From Cephalotus follicularis (lineage: Eukaryota > Streptophyta > Magnoliopsida > Oxalidales > Cephalotaceae): a stretch of 64,000 nt of DNA. A program made the translations under genes and the position numbers. Within the stretch, counting starts at the first letter, position 1. Each line of letters starts with the position of its first letter. This document shows, one piece after another, positions 34,141 to 45,331 of this stretch. The DNA lies in NCBI GenBank assembly GCA_001972305.1, contig BDDD01000018.1, positions 620,001 to 684,000 on the forward strand, written 5' to 3'. The notes below the pieces were generated by a model, which searched no databases, had not been told where the DNA came from, and saw only the letters and a list, made by a program, of their open reading frames with translations.

Positions 34141-35700
34141 CTTTGGACTAAACATAATATCCGGTCTACTAGCGGTAAGATAAAGGAGAGATCCTATCAT
34201 GCTTCTATAGAGTTTTTGATCTACCTCTTTACCATTTTCATCTTTGTTGAGTTTGGTAGTAGTGCTCATCAGAGTCTTGCAAGGCTTTGAGTTTTCCATT
34301 CCAAATCGTTGGAGTAGATCTTTTGTGTATTTGGATTGGTTGATGAAGGTGCCTTCATTTCGTTGTGAGATTTGAAATCCAAGTAAGTACTTGAGTTCAC
34401 CCATCATACTCATCTCGAATTCACCTTGCATAATGTTAGCAAACTCAACAGAAAGAGAGTCATTAGTAGAACCGAAAATGATATCATCAACATAGATTTG
34501 TACAATTAAAATGTCATTAAGTTTGGTTTTTACAAAAAGAGTTTTGTCAACTAAACCTCTTTTAAAATCATTTTCCAAGAGAAATTTAGAAAGCCTTTCA
34601 TACCAAGCTCTCGGTGCTTGCTTTAAACCATAAAGTGCTTTTGACAATTTAAAAACATGATCGGGAAAGTGTACGTTTTCAAAACCCGGAGGTTGTTCAA
34701 CATAAACTTCTTCATTTATAACACCATTTAAAAATGCACTTTTGACATCCATTTGATGCAATTTAAAACCTTTAAAACATGCAAAGGCCATTAGCAATCT
34801 AATACCTTCTAACCTAGCTACGAGAGCAAAGGTCTCATCATAGTCAATGCCTTCTTCTTGACTATAACCTTGTGCAACTAATCTAGCTTTATTTCTAATA
34901 ACCAACCCATTTTCATCCATTTTGTTACAAAAAACCCATTTTGTTCCAATGGTGGATTGATTTTTAGGCCTCGGAACTAAGGACCAAACATTACTCTTGT
35001 CAAATTGGTTTAGTTCCTCTTGCATTGCCATAATCCAAAAATCATCTTCTAAAGCATCGAAAATAATTTTGGGTTCGATATTTGAAATAAAAGCAACATT
35101 GTCACAATACTCCCTAAGAGAGGAACGAGTTCTTACCCCTTCGGTAGGATTACCGATTACCTCGTTATCCTTGACATACTCTCTTTCTCTTCTTGCTACG
35201 GGCTCCTTGGTGACTTGAATTTGTTGGAGTTCTTCTTCATGTAGATCTTCTTTTTCAATTTTGTCAACTTCATCATCATCTTTGGAGATGTCCAAGCCTT
35301 CCATTTGGTCCAAGATACCTACATCATCAATAACATCTCCCTTTCTCGGAGCACTATTCGACTCTTCAAATAATACATGAATGGATTCTTCAATAATTAA
35401 AGTCCTCTTATTGAATACTCTATATGCTTTAGAATTTAAAGAGTAACCTAAAAATATTCCTTCATCACTCTTGGCATCAAATTTACCAAGATTATCTTTC
35501 CCATTGTTGAAAATAAAAACCTTGCAACCAAAAGGTCTCAAATGACTAACATTTGGTTTTTTATCATTGAAAAGTTCATATGGGGTTTTCTTTAAGATGG
35601 ACCGAATCATTACCCTATTTACAATATAGCAAGCGGTGTTCACGGCTTCGGCCCAAAGATATTTTGGCAAATTATTTTCACAAAGCATGGTTCTCCCCAT
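34078..35700 (-). CDS. pol: Integrase C-terminus and reverse transcriptase of element C
   Basis: A 540-codon open frame. Residues 1-115 are the integrase C-terminal part (NLPKYLWAEAVNTACYIVNR, LRPFGCKVFI, GIFLGYS). About 115-205 is an acidic linker. About 215-515 is a copia RT with TKWVFCNKMDENG, QMDVKSAFLNG, YGLKQAPRAWYERL and the catalytic YVDD at residues 403-406 (34483-34494), intact. It ends soon after the SRPDIMFS motif; the RNase H domain expected next is absent and the last 20 or so residues do not fit the family. The homology continues upstream, one frame over, to about 35790 (third integrase Glu in VVERRNRT). Copies cDNA from element RNA in the virus-like particle; the RT part itself looks undamaged. 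Confidence 0.88.
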   Translation of the reverse strand: MGRTMLCENNLPKYLWAEAVNTACYIVNRVMIRSILKKTPYELFNDKKPNVSHLRPFGCKVFIFNNGKDNLGKFDAKSDEGIFLGYSLNSKAYRVFNKRTLIIEESIHVLFEESNSAPRKGDVIDDVGILDQMEGLDISKDDDEVDKIEKEDLHEEELQQIQVTKEPVARREREYVKDNEVIGNPTEGVRTRSSLREYCDNVAFISNIEPKIIFDALEDDFWIMAMQEELNQFDKSNVWSLVPRPKNQSTIGTKWVFCNKMDENGLVIRNKARLVAQGYSQEEGIDYDETFALVARLEGIRLLMAFACFKGFKLHQMDVKSAFLNGVINEEVYVEQPPGFENVHFPDHVFKLSKALYGLKQAPRAWYERLSKFLLENDFKRGLVDKTLFVKTKLNDILIVQIYVDDIIFGSTNDSLSVEFANIMQGEFEMSMMGELKYLLGFQISQRNEGTFINQSKYTKDLLQRFGMENSKPCKTLMSTTTKLNKDENGKEVDQKLYRSMIGSLLYLTASRPDIMFSPKRMRLGITQFLILLNCTMKNG

Positions 35701-36042
35701 TTCTTCTAGAGTTCTATTCCTCCTTTCAACAACACCATTTTGTTGAGGAGTTCTAGGAGCCGAGAAGTTATGGTGAATACCAAGTTTATCACAAAAATTT
35801 TAAAACCTTCTTTTCCGTGATCACTACGTCTACTGAATACGTCTACTGAATTTAATGAGGGAATCTAAAGCATCACTCTTTAAATCTAAGAATATGACCC
35901 AAGTAAATCTAGAGTAATCATCTACTATAACTAGACCATATTGTTTACCACCAAAGCTTAGAGATCTAGTTGGTCCAAACAAGTCAATGTGCAATAGTTG
36001 TAAAATCCTATTAGTTGAAACAATATTTTTGTCTTTAAAAGA
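35701..36042 (-). pseudogene. pol: Integrase core of element C (frameshifted)
   Basis: Reads KDKNIVSTNRILQLLHIDLF (first catalytic Asp), IVDDYSRFTWV, then after stops and shifts near 35830 a DHGKE-like piece (second Asp) and SAPRTPQQNGVVERRN (third Glu). The first codons adjoin the TRIM insertion; the protein continues on the other side at 36675. Confidence 0.85.
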
Positions 36043-36674
36043 TGTAACGACCCGGCCCAATCTTGTGAGGTATTGTCCGCTTTGGGTTCAAGAGGTGGCC
36101 CCGTGTCCCACACGTGGCACTTTTCCCCGCACGGTTTTGTCCTCAAAAGGCGCCTCACAAGTTTGAGAAGGGTTTTCACATATATACCAAGGATCTCCCC
36201 AGTACACTTCCGATGTGGGATGCGGGTCATGACAAACTCCCCCCGTTTAATCCATGGTTCCCTCGCCGGGGGAGAGGCCAAACAAATCCAAATACCACGA
36301 CAGGCTCGTGGTCAGCCCAGAATGACCGCTTATCCGACACAGAAGTTGTATTGGGTCATCTCTGATACCACAATTCTGTAACTCCCTCGGACGGCGGGAG
36401 TCATCACAGGGTCGTATCATACATATCATAACTTAACAAATTCATAAGATTGCTTTATTTAGCCAATAACAGCCGAAAACGTGGCAGTCTTATCAAAACA
36501 TTAAAACTCAACATTTTAATGTATCAAGTGGTTGCGGAAAATTCAAAATATAAATCAGTTCCAATTTAAAACATAACACATACAAATCCATGTATCAGAC
36601 CACTAAACATAACATAAGTTATGATATGTATGATATGACCCTGTGACGACTCCCGCCGTTCCGGGGGTGTTACA
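36043..36674 (-). mobile_element. 632-bp TRIM-like element inside C, with unlike terminal repeats
   Basis: Bounded by TG...CA and a perfect five-base target duplication AAAGA (36038-36042 and 36675-36679), and it splits the C integrase frame cleanly. In minus orientation the order is: 298-bp LTR-like block (36674-36377), primer-binding site TGGTATCAGAG (36370-36360), short internal part, purine tract near 36235-36247, then a second block (36234-36043, 192 bp) that starts TGTCATGACCC and ends GTCGTTACA. The layout is that of a TRIM, but the two end blocks are not similar. No protein is encoded. Confidence 0.8.
36377..36674. repeat. 298-bp foldback block with ~60-bp inverted ends
   Basis: Left arm 36377-36435 (TGTAACTCCCTCGGACGGCG...) and right arm 36615-36674 (...CGCCGTTCCGGGGGTGTTACA on the complementary reading) are inverted copies with about five differences. 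About 180 bases separate them. The RNA or single strand could form a long hairpin. Confidence 0.85.
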
Positions 36675-37252
36675 AAAGAAGTTCTAGTTTGTTTCCCTTG
36701 TGCACAGGCATCACAAAGTTTGTCATTTTCAAATTTCATTTTAGGCAAGCCAATGACTAAATCTTTTATAGAAAGTTTAGCAAGAATATCCATGCTAGCA
36801 TGGCCCAACCGTCTATGCCGAAGCCATTTATCATTTGTATTAGCATTGAAACAAACATTTTTGGAAAACATTTCTTTTAAAAACACAACATACACATTTC
36901 CTTGTCTATGACCAACAAACTTTACATCATTGGTGCTAGTATCAATAATGTGACAAAGTGAGGATTCAAAATTAACTTTATATCCTTCATCACATAATTG
37001 GCTAACACTAAGCAAATTATGCTTGAGCCCTTCAACATAAGAAACATTTTCGATTAAGATATTGAATTCGTTACCTATCGAGCCAATGGCAACAATCTTG
37101 GCTTTGTTGTTATCTCCAAAGGTGACCTTTCCTCCATCAACTTCTTTAAGATCAAAAAAGAGGCTTTTGTCACCAGTCATGTGTTTTGAGCAACCGCTAT
37201 CCACGTACCATGGTTCTTCCTCCTTGTGATTTGCTCGCAAACATCTTTTCAC
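36675..37252 (-). pseudogene. pol: Protease and GAG-pre-integrase of element C
   Basis: The frame reads EEEPWYVDSGCSKHMTG (aspartic protease site D-S-G intact), VSYVEGLKHNLLSVSQLCDE, and the zinc-binding GAG-pre-integrase segment WLRHRRLGHASMDIL ... LCDACAQGKQTRTSF. It ends at the TRIM junction and picks up as KDKNIV at 36036. A one-base shift near 37240 separates it from gag. The protease cleaves the polyprotein during particle maturation. Confidence 0.88.
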
Positions 37253-38965
37253 CTACAAAAGTGTTAAATAATTTTGATCTTGGTACCCATTGTTTATTGG
37301 GTCCATTAATGTTACATTTTTGTTTCATTGTTCCTTTAGGAACCCAAATTTGTCTAAAAGTGATAGTATTGTGATTTGGAGAAGGTCTAGTATGTGAATG
37401 ATAATGAGCAATCTTTTTAAAGCATTTATCAACAAAATGTCCTACCTTATGACAATATGTGCAATGAGGTCTTGATTTAGTGTTCTTTAATTTTGCCTTA
37501 ACTTCTAAAGGAGTATAACCTATACCGGTTTTATCTAGGTAAGGTCTTTGGATAGCAAGCATTTCTTCTAGTTTCATGCTTCCTAGTGTGAATTTGCTAA
37601 AGGACTTTTCTAGGTTCACATTTTTCTTTTTAAGGGATTATATTTCCTTTTCTAGATTTACATTGTCACAAGAAGTTGTTTAAACTACACAATCAACCTT
37701 TTTAGCAAGTTCGTGTTCCAATATACCAATATCGTTTTTCAAATTCTCATTTTCAATAACTAGCAAGTCCTTTTCTTTTTCAACACTAGCCATATTTTTC
37801 TTAAGTGATGAGTATTGAGAGCATTTCTTTGTAAATTCTACAAGCAATTCATCGGAAGCAAATTGTAATTCACCAAAGGTATAGGAATCATCTACCTCAT
37901 TATCGCTTTCCTCGTTGTCACTTGATGCCATGAAGCAAAGGTTGGCAACTTGTTCGGTGACTTCATCATCGGAAGATTCGTCATCACTTAAGTGCCATGC
38001 TTGGAGAGCTTCTTCTTCTTCAATTGAGGACAATCCACCTTGATGTGTTCCGGTTTGTTGCACTCAAAGCAAGTAGGAGGATCCATCTTGCTTCCTTCTC
38101 CTCTGTTGGGATTTTTCTTTTGAAAATGTCTAGCTTTATTCATCCTTGCGAATTTTGCGAATCGTTTCGCAAAGAGAACGTAGTATACTTCTTCTAACTC
38201 CTCATCACTCGAGATTTCTTCTTTGTGAGTGCTTTTGAGGGCAATGTCCTTCCTCCTTTCTTCTTGAGGCTTTTTCTCCATAAGGTTGGCGGATTTTTTG
38301 TTCAATTTCACCTCATGAGTCATGAGGGAGCCAAGTAGTTCTTCAATCTCCATGACCTTTAGGTCCTTCGACTCTTCAATTAGCGTGACCTTTGGTTCCC
38401 AGTCATCATTGAGGCAACCGAGCAATTTCCTAACGAGTTCATCTTTGCCAAAAACCTTGCCAAGGCCAAGAAGAGCATTAGTGATATCAAGCAAACAATT
38501 ATATAAATTTTTGATGGATTCGTTTGGTTGCATTTTAAATAATTCATAGTCTCTATTCAACAAAGCAAGTTTGGCATTTTTAACTTGCTCGGTACCCTCA
38601 TGGGTAAGGATGAGCAATTTCCACACATCATGTGCGGAGGTGCATCTCCTAACAAGATTATATTCGGCCTTATCTAAAGATACAAGCAAAATATTTAGGG
38701 CCTTGTTATCTATGGTCAAATTTTTAAAATCATCATCATCCCATTCGTCTTCCGTTTTAGCAACGCATTCATTTTTATCATTTATTTTCATGGGGAAGTG
38801 AGGACCATTTTTGACACTAAGCCAATTCTTGAAGTCTCTAGACTTAAGTTAAATCTCCATACGACTTTTCCAATAGGGAAAATCGTCACCACTAAAAAAT
38901 GGCACCTTAAATTCGGAGACATCGTCATGGTTTCTAGTTTGGTTATTTATGCTAGTGGATGCCAT
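37197..38965 (-). pseudogene. gag: gag of element C
   Basis: Starts at the ATG at 38965-38963 (DUF4219-like GDDFPYWKSRMEI). A stop codon follows at about 38847, then UBN2 gag (KLLILTHEGTEQVKNAKLAL, EELLGSLMTHEVKL) and a zinc knuckle CFECNKPEHIKVDC. A shift within an AAG run near 38015 moves the frame to an acidic segment (SDDESSDDEVTEQ) and a coiled-coil-like part (KEKDLLVIENENLKNDIGIL). In-frame stops at 37680 and near 37640 precede a second knuckle CTYCHKVGHFVDKC (37422-37463). Two CCHC knuckles in one gag fit SIRE-type elements (inference). Encodes the particle protein that packages element RNA. Confidence 0.85.
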
Positions 38966-39011
38966 GTGAATAGACTTATAAAATTAAACTAGCAATAATC
39001 CTAGAAACAAA

Positions 39012-40324
39012 TTAATCACAATCACTCAAATGCAGAAATTTAAAGAGTTTAGGGTTGAGAGAGTTGCAAACAAATATATAGTGGTTCGGCAATCCGCCTA
39101 CGTCCACTCCCCGAGGCCTCCCCTTGAGTATTTCACTAGTGTGCCCCAATCCGGGCTTGAAACTCCAACCGAGCTTCAACGACTTTCGCTCTAACCAAGC
39201 GAATACAAGGTTTGCTCCCTCCGAGCTATACAAGAGACAACCTCTCTTGTTTACAAGTAAATGTGAAAGTGTTTGAATGGTTTACAAATTCTCAACGAAT
39301 TTGTTTACAATTTAGCTCAACTCTAACAAAGCTTCTAATGATTGAGAAAGTATAAAGGAAAGGCTTTGTAATGTGTGAAATTGCTTCAATATGTTTTCTT
39401 TTGGTGTTGAGAGTGTTTAGAATGATGCTTGAGTTGCCTTGAATGATTATCCAACTTGATTGCTTGAAGTACTTTGAAGAATGCTTCACTTTTGCTTATA
39501 AACATGTGCTCCAACGGATCTATTTTTGAATGTCTGGCACAATCCAATCGGCTGGATTTCCTGGGCAGTCAGCTGGAGTTGGTGGCACGTTTTTCAAATA
39601 TAGCCGTTAGATTAAGGCAGTCGACTGCTTTCTCTGGGCAGTCGGCTAGTGGGGCTTGACAGTCGACTGGTGCTCTGTTCCAGTCGGCTGGTTGAGGTGG
39701 ATTGGACTTCCAAAAACCTACTGCCAAATGTTGCACATTTTGTTGACAGTCGGCTGGAGATGTTGACAGTCGACTGGTGAGCCTTGACAGTTGACTGGTG
39801 TCCTGCTTCAGTCGGCCGGTTGAGGTGGTATGGAGTTCAAAAATCTACTGCCTCAATTTGACACACTTGACAGTCGGCTGGATATGTTGACAGTCGACTG
39901 GTGAGCCTTGACAGTCGACTGGTGTCCTGCTTGAGTCGGCTGGTTGAGGTGGTATGGAGTTCAAAAACCTACTGCCTCAATTTGACGCACTTGACAGTCG
40001 ACTGGACCTCCTTGGCAGTCGGCTGTTTTGTCTTGGCAGTCGGTTGTTCCCCTGATGCAGTCGGCCGGTGTGGAGTATACCTGCAGTTGCTGGGATTCCT
40101 TCAAGAACCAGTCAGCTGCTTAATCAAAATAGTCGACTGCTCAACCGAAACAGTCGGCTGTTTTTGCCTGTATCAACAGAAATAACCTTTGCACAACTTT
40201 GGGCATTAAATCAAGTGAGTATATGAATTGATAGCTCAGAGAATTATGCATACAGGTATTACATGTTTGTTAATCATTGAAATAACACATGTCAAGGCAA
40301 TTAACGGGGTGGCACAGGCCAACA
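39012..40324 (-). repeat. 5' LTR of element C
   Basis: Carries the SIRE-like signature AGTGGTTCGGC...CCTACGTCCACT (39066-39107). From about 39545 to 40165 it holds the CAGTCGGCTGG/CAGTCGACTGG array. It ends GGCCAACA at 40324. The left edge is approximate because no clean primer-binding site is visible between 38966 and 39060. Confidence 0.8.
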
Positions 40325-41130
40325 ATGACTATTGAAGCGCCTTTCCGAAAACCCTAGGTTCCAACTCGTCGTAACCTGGCCAGGTATTTCAAAGTCCATA
40401 ATGAATACATATACTATAGAGCCAATCACCCTCATATCAGGTGTGATGATTCCTTGTTGTGAACTCACTTACGTTCACATAAATCCTGCAACACGCAAAA
40501 GCTGCCTATTTGCCGACCCCGAGAAAGATCTGGGTAGGGCAGAAATCAAAGTCAGACAGTCTTTATGCAATGTAGAGTAGTCGCTCAGGTCTAAGGATCA
40601 GACAAGTCCATCAAGAACTTGCTGGACTCGTAGAGCCTATACATTACTGTCTCAGATGGGGATCTCTACTAACACGGGATAAGTGACCATCCAAATAGAA
40701 TTCCCATGGTGGCTCAAGTTCAGTGTATATGCTCTCAGCACACACCCCGCATTAGCTTTAGGGTCCTACCCAAGTGGTAATGAAATACTCCACTCTCCCA
40801 ATCTCGAGAGCAAGCATAAGACGGAAAGTCTATCCGGTTGACTAATGCCCAAAATAAGTGAACCTATGACTTGGAACAATTTAGTCACTGGTAATAAGGT
40901 AGTCACTCTCATAGCCCCCAGCTCGACAACCAACCCTTGATGTGACAGGGCACCATATAAGTAAGCAAGTAATATGCTTCAAATATGTGATAAAACATAT
41001 ACCGCATGCCATTAATAAAATGTAATTTGCACAAGGTAACATGGAAAGAGTAAGACTTTATATAACATAGGAGTATAGTACAAGTACATCTAGCCACCTC
41101 GTGGCTTGACGGGTCACACTCTCTCTAACA
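40325..41130 (-). repeat. D: 5' portion of an Angela/TAR-like copia LTR, truncated by C
   Basis: The minus strand begins TGTTAGAGAGAGTGTGACCC and CAAGCCACGAGGTGG, then follows the first 800 bases of the A/E LTR type (CAAGTCATAGGTTCACTT etc.) until C cuts it. Twenty bases (41131-41150) separate it from the E LTR. Confidence 0.8.
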
Positions 41131-41150
41131 TGGTGAGCTATGCTTGTCAC

Positions 41151-43635
41151 TGTCGGGAACGCGTGGCCCACATGTAGCGGAAGACTGATCAATACGGACA
41201 TTAGGGTTTAGGGTCGATTAACTTTTATTTTCCACCAATAGATTAATCCCCATGCAATGGGATGCCCTAATCTACATCCGAATTGTCCCAATAAATTCCA
41301 AGGAACTCTAATCAACATTCAAACAAACCGAAACCAAAACGAAGTATAAGGAAATCGAGATTGGAATAGGGTTGCCGTAAACCCTAACAAATGGGCACAC
41401 ACATAGACTCACAAGGTGAACACACAATACCCTAGCCTAATGCCCAAGAAACCTAATTCCAAACACCCCTAACCCTAAGGGATGAGAAAGAAGCACCAAC
41501 AAAAATACCATGGACGTTCGGCTAGGGTTTACCAAAACCCTAACAACCACCCACTGCGATGGCACCACAAAGGGAGAAGAAGAAAAGGTTCTTACAGGAG
41601 GTGTAGACTCCTTCCTTCAAGATAAGCTCCCTTTGCTCGTTATCCCAAGAACTCCAAGCTCCTCCAAGCAAATCCTCAAACCACGAATGAGGAAGATGAA
41701 GGCCAAGTGTTTAACCTACTCTAAATCACTCTAGGTAAAGATAAAAAGCAGTGTGCAAGTTATCTCCACCTATTATGAACTTTGAGTGGTGAAAGCAGGC
41801 TTGAAAATGGCTTCGATTCACATCAGGCGACGTGGGCGTCAACGTGTTGGTAATAGGCATCAACGTGTAAGCAAGCAGGAAAAAGAGAATGCACGACAGG
41901 GAAGAGAGAGAAAGAGAAATAGTCCAAGTGTGTCAAAGAAGCTTCTCTCAAGCTTTTATAGTCACACTTTCTCTCTCCTACTGTAGCCGCACGTCATCCT
42001 GTCAAGACGTCAACACCATGCGTCTCATATTATCTAGGCATCAAAGCCCTGGATAAGATGAAACTGGTGTCTAGTCTCATTTATCTTCTCGTCAACTCCT
42101 AAAACCCATAGCGTAATGCGTAAACCTACTGGTTTTTAAATCGTCAATGCCATGCTCTCCATAACGTTAACGCCCAGTTGCTTTTTTAGTTATGGCGTCG
42201 ACGCATGCTCTCCATGGCATCGATGTCTAAAGCTACTAGTTTTTCCAGTGTCAACGTAATCCATTTGCGTCAATGCCCAGCAACTGAACTAGACATGGCG
42301 TTGATGCATGCTCTCCATTGCGTCGGCACCTAAGACAAAGATAAGGCAATCTCTTCTCATGTCAAAGCCTTTCGCATGGAATATTTCACTGTGGCATTGC
42401 ATGGACATAAATACATCAAATGAAATACTAACTAGCAAAACAACATCTTCCATGATGTTGTCCTTTCACTAAATGATACGTGTTCCACCACATATCAACA
42501 TGTTCAAAGTCAGGCAGGACCCGAAAGGCTGTCGTTCTCTGGTATGATGATACATTCCCAGAACATCCTGTATCTGGTATGACCACTCTAACAGTACACC
42601 AACTATCAGAGCAACCTAGGTGTGAGTACTAGTCACCCCCCGGATCCGTGTATTACCACGTCTATCAATCATGGTCTGAATAGCAAGTCGCTTTATCCAG
42701 TCATCGGCATATGTGTCATGTTTCCCTCGTCATACTTGGCTCCGATCACAACCTAGGGTTTCGATGAATGTCCCCCTAGTATTGCTGCGATAGCTATGAA
42801 TCTATGATCGTATTGAGACTATCGGTAGACCTCCCACGGGAACCTCTCGTTCCCAGTCCACCTATGCCTGATCAGGACTTTTAAGTCTGCAATGTACGTA
42901 GATAAATAGATCCGGTCACCCTTAGCACGGGTGTGATGATTCCCTATTACACACTCACCCATACATCTCAATGCAGCTCCCACAAGACCCAAAGACAACC
43001 CTTTTGCCAGCACCTGGTTAGTGTTGGGGAAGGCAGAAATCAAAGTCAAGTAGTCACCACACAATGCAAGCCAGCCGCTCCTGTCAAAGGAGACAACGCA
43101 GGCTATAGACCCACTAGTCACCATAGACTATACACTACCGAGACCATAGGAATCCTATTGACATTGGGTTTTGACTATCCAAATAGGTTTCCTATTGGCA
43201 GGTTTGTTCAGTGTCCTGCTCTTTAGCACACACCTCACATTCAGCTTTAGGGATAAACCCAATTGGCTACGAGATAACCAACCTCTACTGCTAACTCAGG
43301 AGCAAGCTTAACGTGACAAGTCTTCACGATTCATGAATAGCCCAAAGAAAGTGAACCTATGACTTGGAACATTTGTCGCAGGGAATAAGGATCTCATTCT
43401 CATAGCCCTCTCGGCAAGAGATCCAACCCTTTGGATGTGACAGGGTGCCATATGGAATACAATTAATTACATATAATTATTCTGTTCCTTTTGGTTGGTT
43501 GGGATGAGCCATATAGCCTTGCCATTAAAGAATATGCACATAGAATATAAAAAGGAATTCAAAATTGTATAAATCAAGAGTGTTTATTTACAAGCGAGCC
43601 ATATCGTTCCATACACGAACACCCCTAACCTAACA
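41151..43635 (-). repeat. 3' LTR of element E
   Basis: 2485 bp, plus-strand TGTCGGGAAC to CCTAACCTAACA. The U3 start (TGTTAGGTTAGGGGTG on the minus strand) is shared with G. The opposite end differs from A and B: it has the CAATGGGATGCCC block and GTCGAC-type repeats (41825-42345). A 74-codon frame at 41510-41734 recurs at 49407-49631 in the partner LTR but is broken in G, so I do not call it a gene. LTR divergence is about 10 percent or more by eye. Confidence 0.88.
42002..42345. repeat. GTCGAC-type degenerate array in the E LTR
   Basis: Words such as GGCGTCGACGCATG, GGCATCGATGTC, GTGTCAACG, GCGTCAATGCCC and GCGTCGGCACC, spaced irregularly, with CATGCTCTCCAT between several of them. G carries a related, diverged set at 57000-57220. 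Confidence 0.7.
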
Positions 43636-43655
43636 ATCTCCCACTTGGCCCTATA
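43636..43655 (-). other. Polypurine tract of element E
   Basis: The minus strand reads AGGGCCAAGTGGGAGAT directly before TGTTAGG, matching the B tract in place and sequence type. Confidence 0.75.
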
Positions 43656-45316
43656 GCCACGGTGACTGATAGCCTAAGGCCATAGCACTCTGATGTCTCT
43701 CTATAACAATGCTACTTAAAGCCTTGGTCAATGGGTATGCTAAATTTGCCTCCGTCGTAACTCTCTCTAGGGTAATGTCTCCTCTATTGATGATCTCTGT
43801 AATCAGGTGATACCGCCGCTGTATGTGCTTTGAGCGATGATGAGACCGGGGTTCTTTGGCTTGTGCAACAGCCTCATTGTTGTCACAGTATACCACAACT
43901 GGATGTGCAATGGTTGGAACCACATTAGGTTCAGCAATGAACTTTCGCATCCAAGCAGCTTCCTTAGCGGCATCTAAGGCTGCAATATATTCCGCTTCCG
44001 TGGTGGAGTCAGCAATAGTCTCCTGCTTGGAACTCCTCCAGCTCACAGCACCTCCGTTTAGGACAAAAACATATCCTGACACTGATTTGTGATCATCCAG
44101 ATCACTATTGAAACTAGAGTCAGTAAAGCCCTGTAATTTTAACTCACTATCTCCTCCATAGACCAAGAAGGTATCCTGAGTCCTTCTCAGGTATTTCTGT
44201 ACCCCCTTGACTGCCTCCCAATGTTTCTCACCGGGATAACACTGAAATTGACTAGCCATACCCAAGGCATAGACGATATCAGGTCTAGTACACAACATGG
44301 CATACATGATGGAGCCAACAGCCGAAGCATATGGCTGCCTACTCATGCAAATCCTCTCCTCATTTGTCTTTGGGGACATCCTCTTGGAGAGGTGAATTCC
44401 CTGGCCAATCGGAAGAAGGCCCCGCTTGGAATTGTCAAGGCCATACCGTTTCAGCACCTTGCTGATATACTGGCTTTGGGAGCATCCCAGCAACCTATTA
44501 GATCTATCTCTATAGATCTTTATACCAAAAATATATGATGCCTCTTCCAAATCCTTCATGGAGAAGTTCTTGGACAACCATACTTTAATGAACTGCAACA
44601 TACCCACATCATTCCCTATGATTAGTATATCATCCATGTACCAAGAACGTGATGTTCGTGCCATCCTGTTTCTAGTGGACACGAGGCTCATCCACTTTTT
44701 TGATGAAACCGACAGTCTTAACGGTCTCTTCAAAATGGACGTTCCGGCTACGGGACGCCTGCTTAAGGCCATAGATCGACCTTTGGAGTTTACACACTCT
44801 CTATGTATGCTGCATGGACGTAAACCCCTCAAGTTGGGACATGTAAATGTCCTCTTCAGGAAAGCCGTTCAGGAAGGCTGTCTTGACATCCATTTGCCAT
44901 ATCTCATAATTGTAACGAGTGGAAATTGCAAGCAATATCCGGATGGACTTAAACATAGCGACTGGTGAGAAGGTTTCGGTATAGTCAACTTCGTGTCTTT
45001 GCCTATACCCTTTCATGACCAATCGCGCTTTGTAAGTCTCTATCTTACCATCAGCACCAATCTTCCTCTTGAAGATCCATTTGCAACAAATATGGTTAAT
45101 ACCCTCAGGTGCATCGACCATGTTCCATACTTGGTTGGTGTCCATGGAGTCCATCTCGAATTTCATGGCCTCTAGGCATGCCTCAGATTTAATGCTCTTC
45201 ACTACCTCATCATAGCTGACAGGCTCATCATAATCTATGTCGTGGAGTTCATCAGTAACCTCAATGAGAAAGCCATATCTCTCAGGGGGAACTGGAACTC
45301 TGCCTGATCTCCTCAC
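43651..45316 (-). pseudogene. pol: Reverse transcriptase and RNase H of element E
   Basis: Two long overlapping frames. 45316-44801: WIFKRKIGADGKIETYKARL, DYTETFSPVAMFKSIRILLA, QMDVKTAFLNGF. A shift near 44810 leads to 44832-43651: catalytic YMDD at 44629-44640 intact, SQSQYISKVLKRYGL, SRQPYASAVGSIMYAML, then RNase H with GFTDSSFNSD, SWRSSKQETIADSTTEAEYI, YCDNNEAVAQAKEPRS and HIQRRYHLI. The frame ends at a stop beside the polypurine tract. Apart from the frameshift this is the best preserved pol of the A/B/E/G family. The wording recalls the Angela/BARE lineage (from memory). Confidence 0.88.
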
Positions 45317-45331
45317 AAGAGGAGCGCCTAA

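Larger units (their letters stand above)
31574..40324 (-). mobile_element. Ty1/copia element C (SIRE/Maximus-like)
   Basis: Minus-strand element: 5' LTR about 39012-40324, gag, protease, integrase, RT, an extra ORF, polypurine tract, and a truncated 3' LTR 31574-32542. It inserted into LTR D. The base set after its end (ATGAC, 40325-40329) cannot be matched because the other end is truncated. Family call from gag/RT wording and the A/G-rich polypurine tract. A TRIM-like element lies inside it. Confidence 0.88.

Noticed and set aside
37988..38063. Programmed frameshift in C gag at the AAG run
   Set aside because: A one-base shift does occur within an AAG run, but C gag also has plain stop codons and another shift, so ordinary decay explains it better.
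41510..41734. 74-codon frame conserved at 41510-41734 and 49407-49631
   Set aside because: These are the two LTRs of element E, so similarity is expected without coding. The frame is antisense to the element, and the matching region of G (about 57440-57670) has stops.
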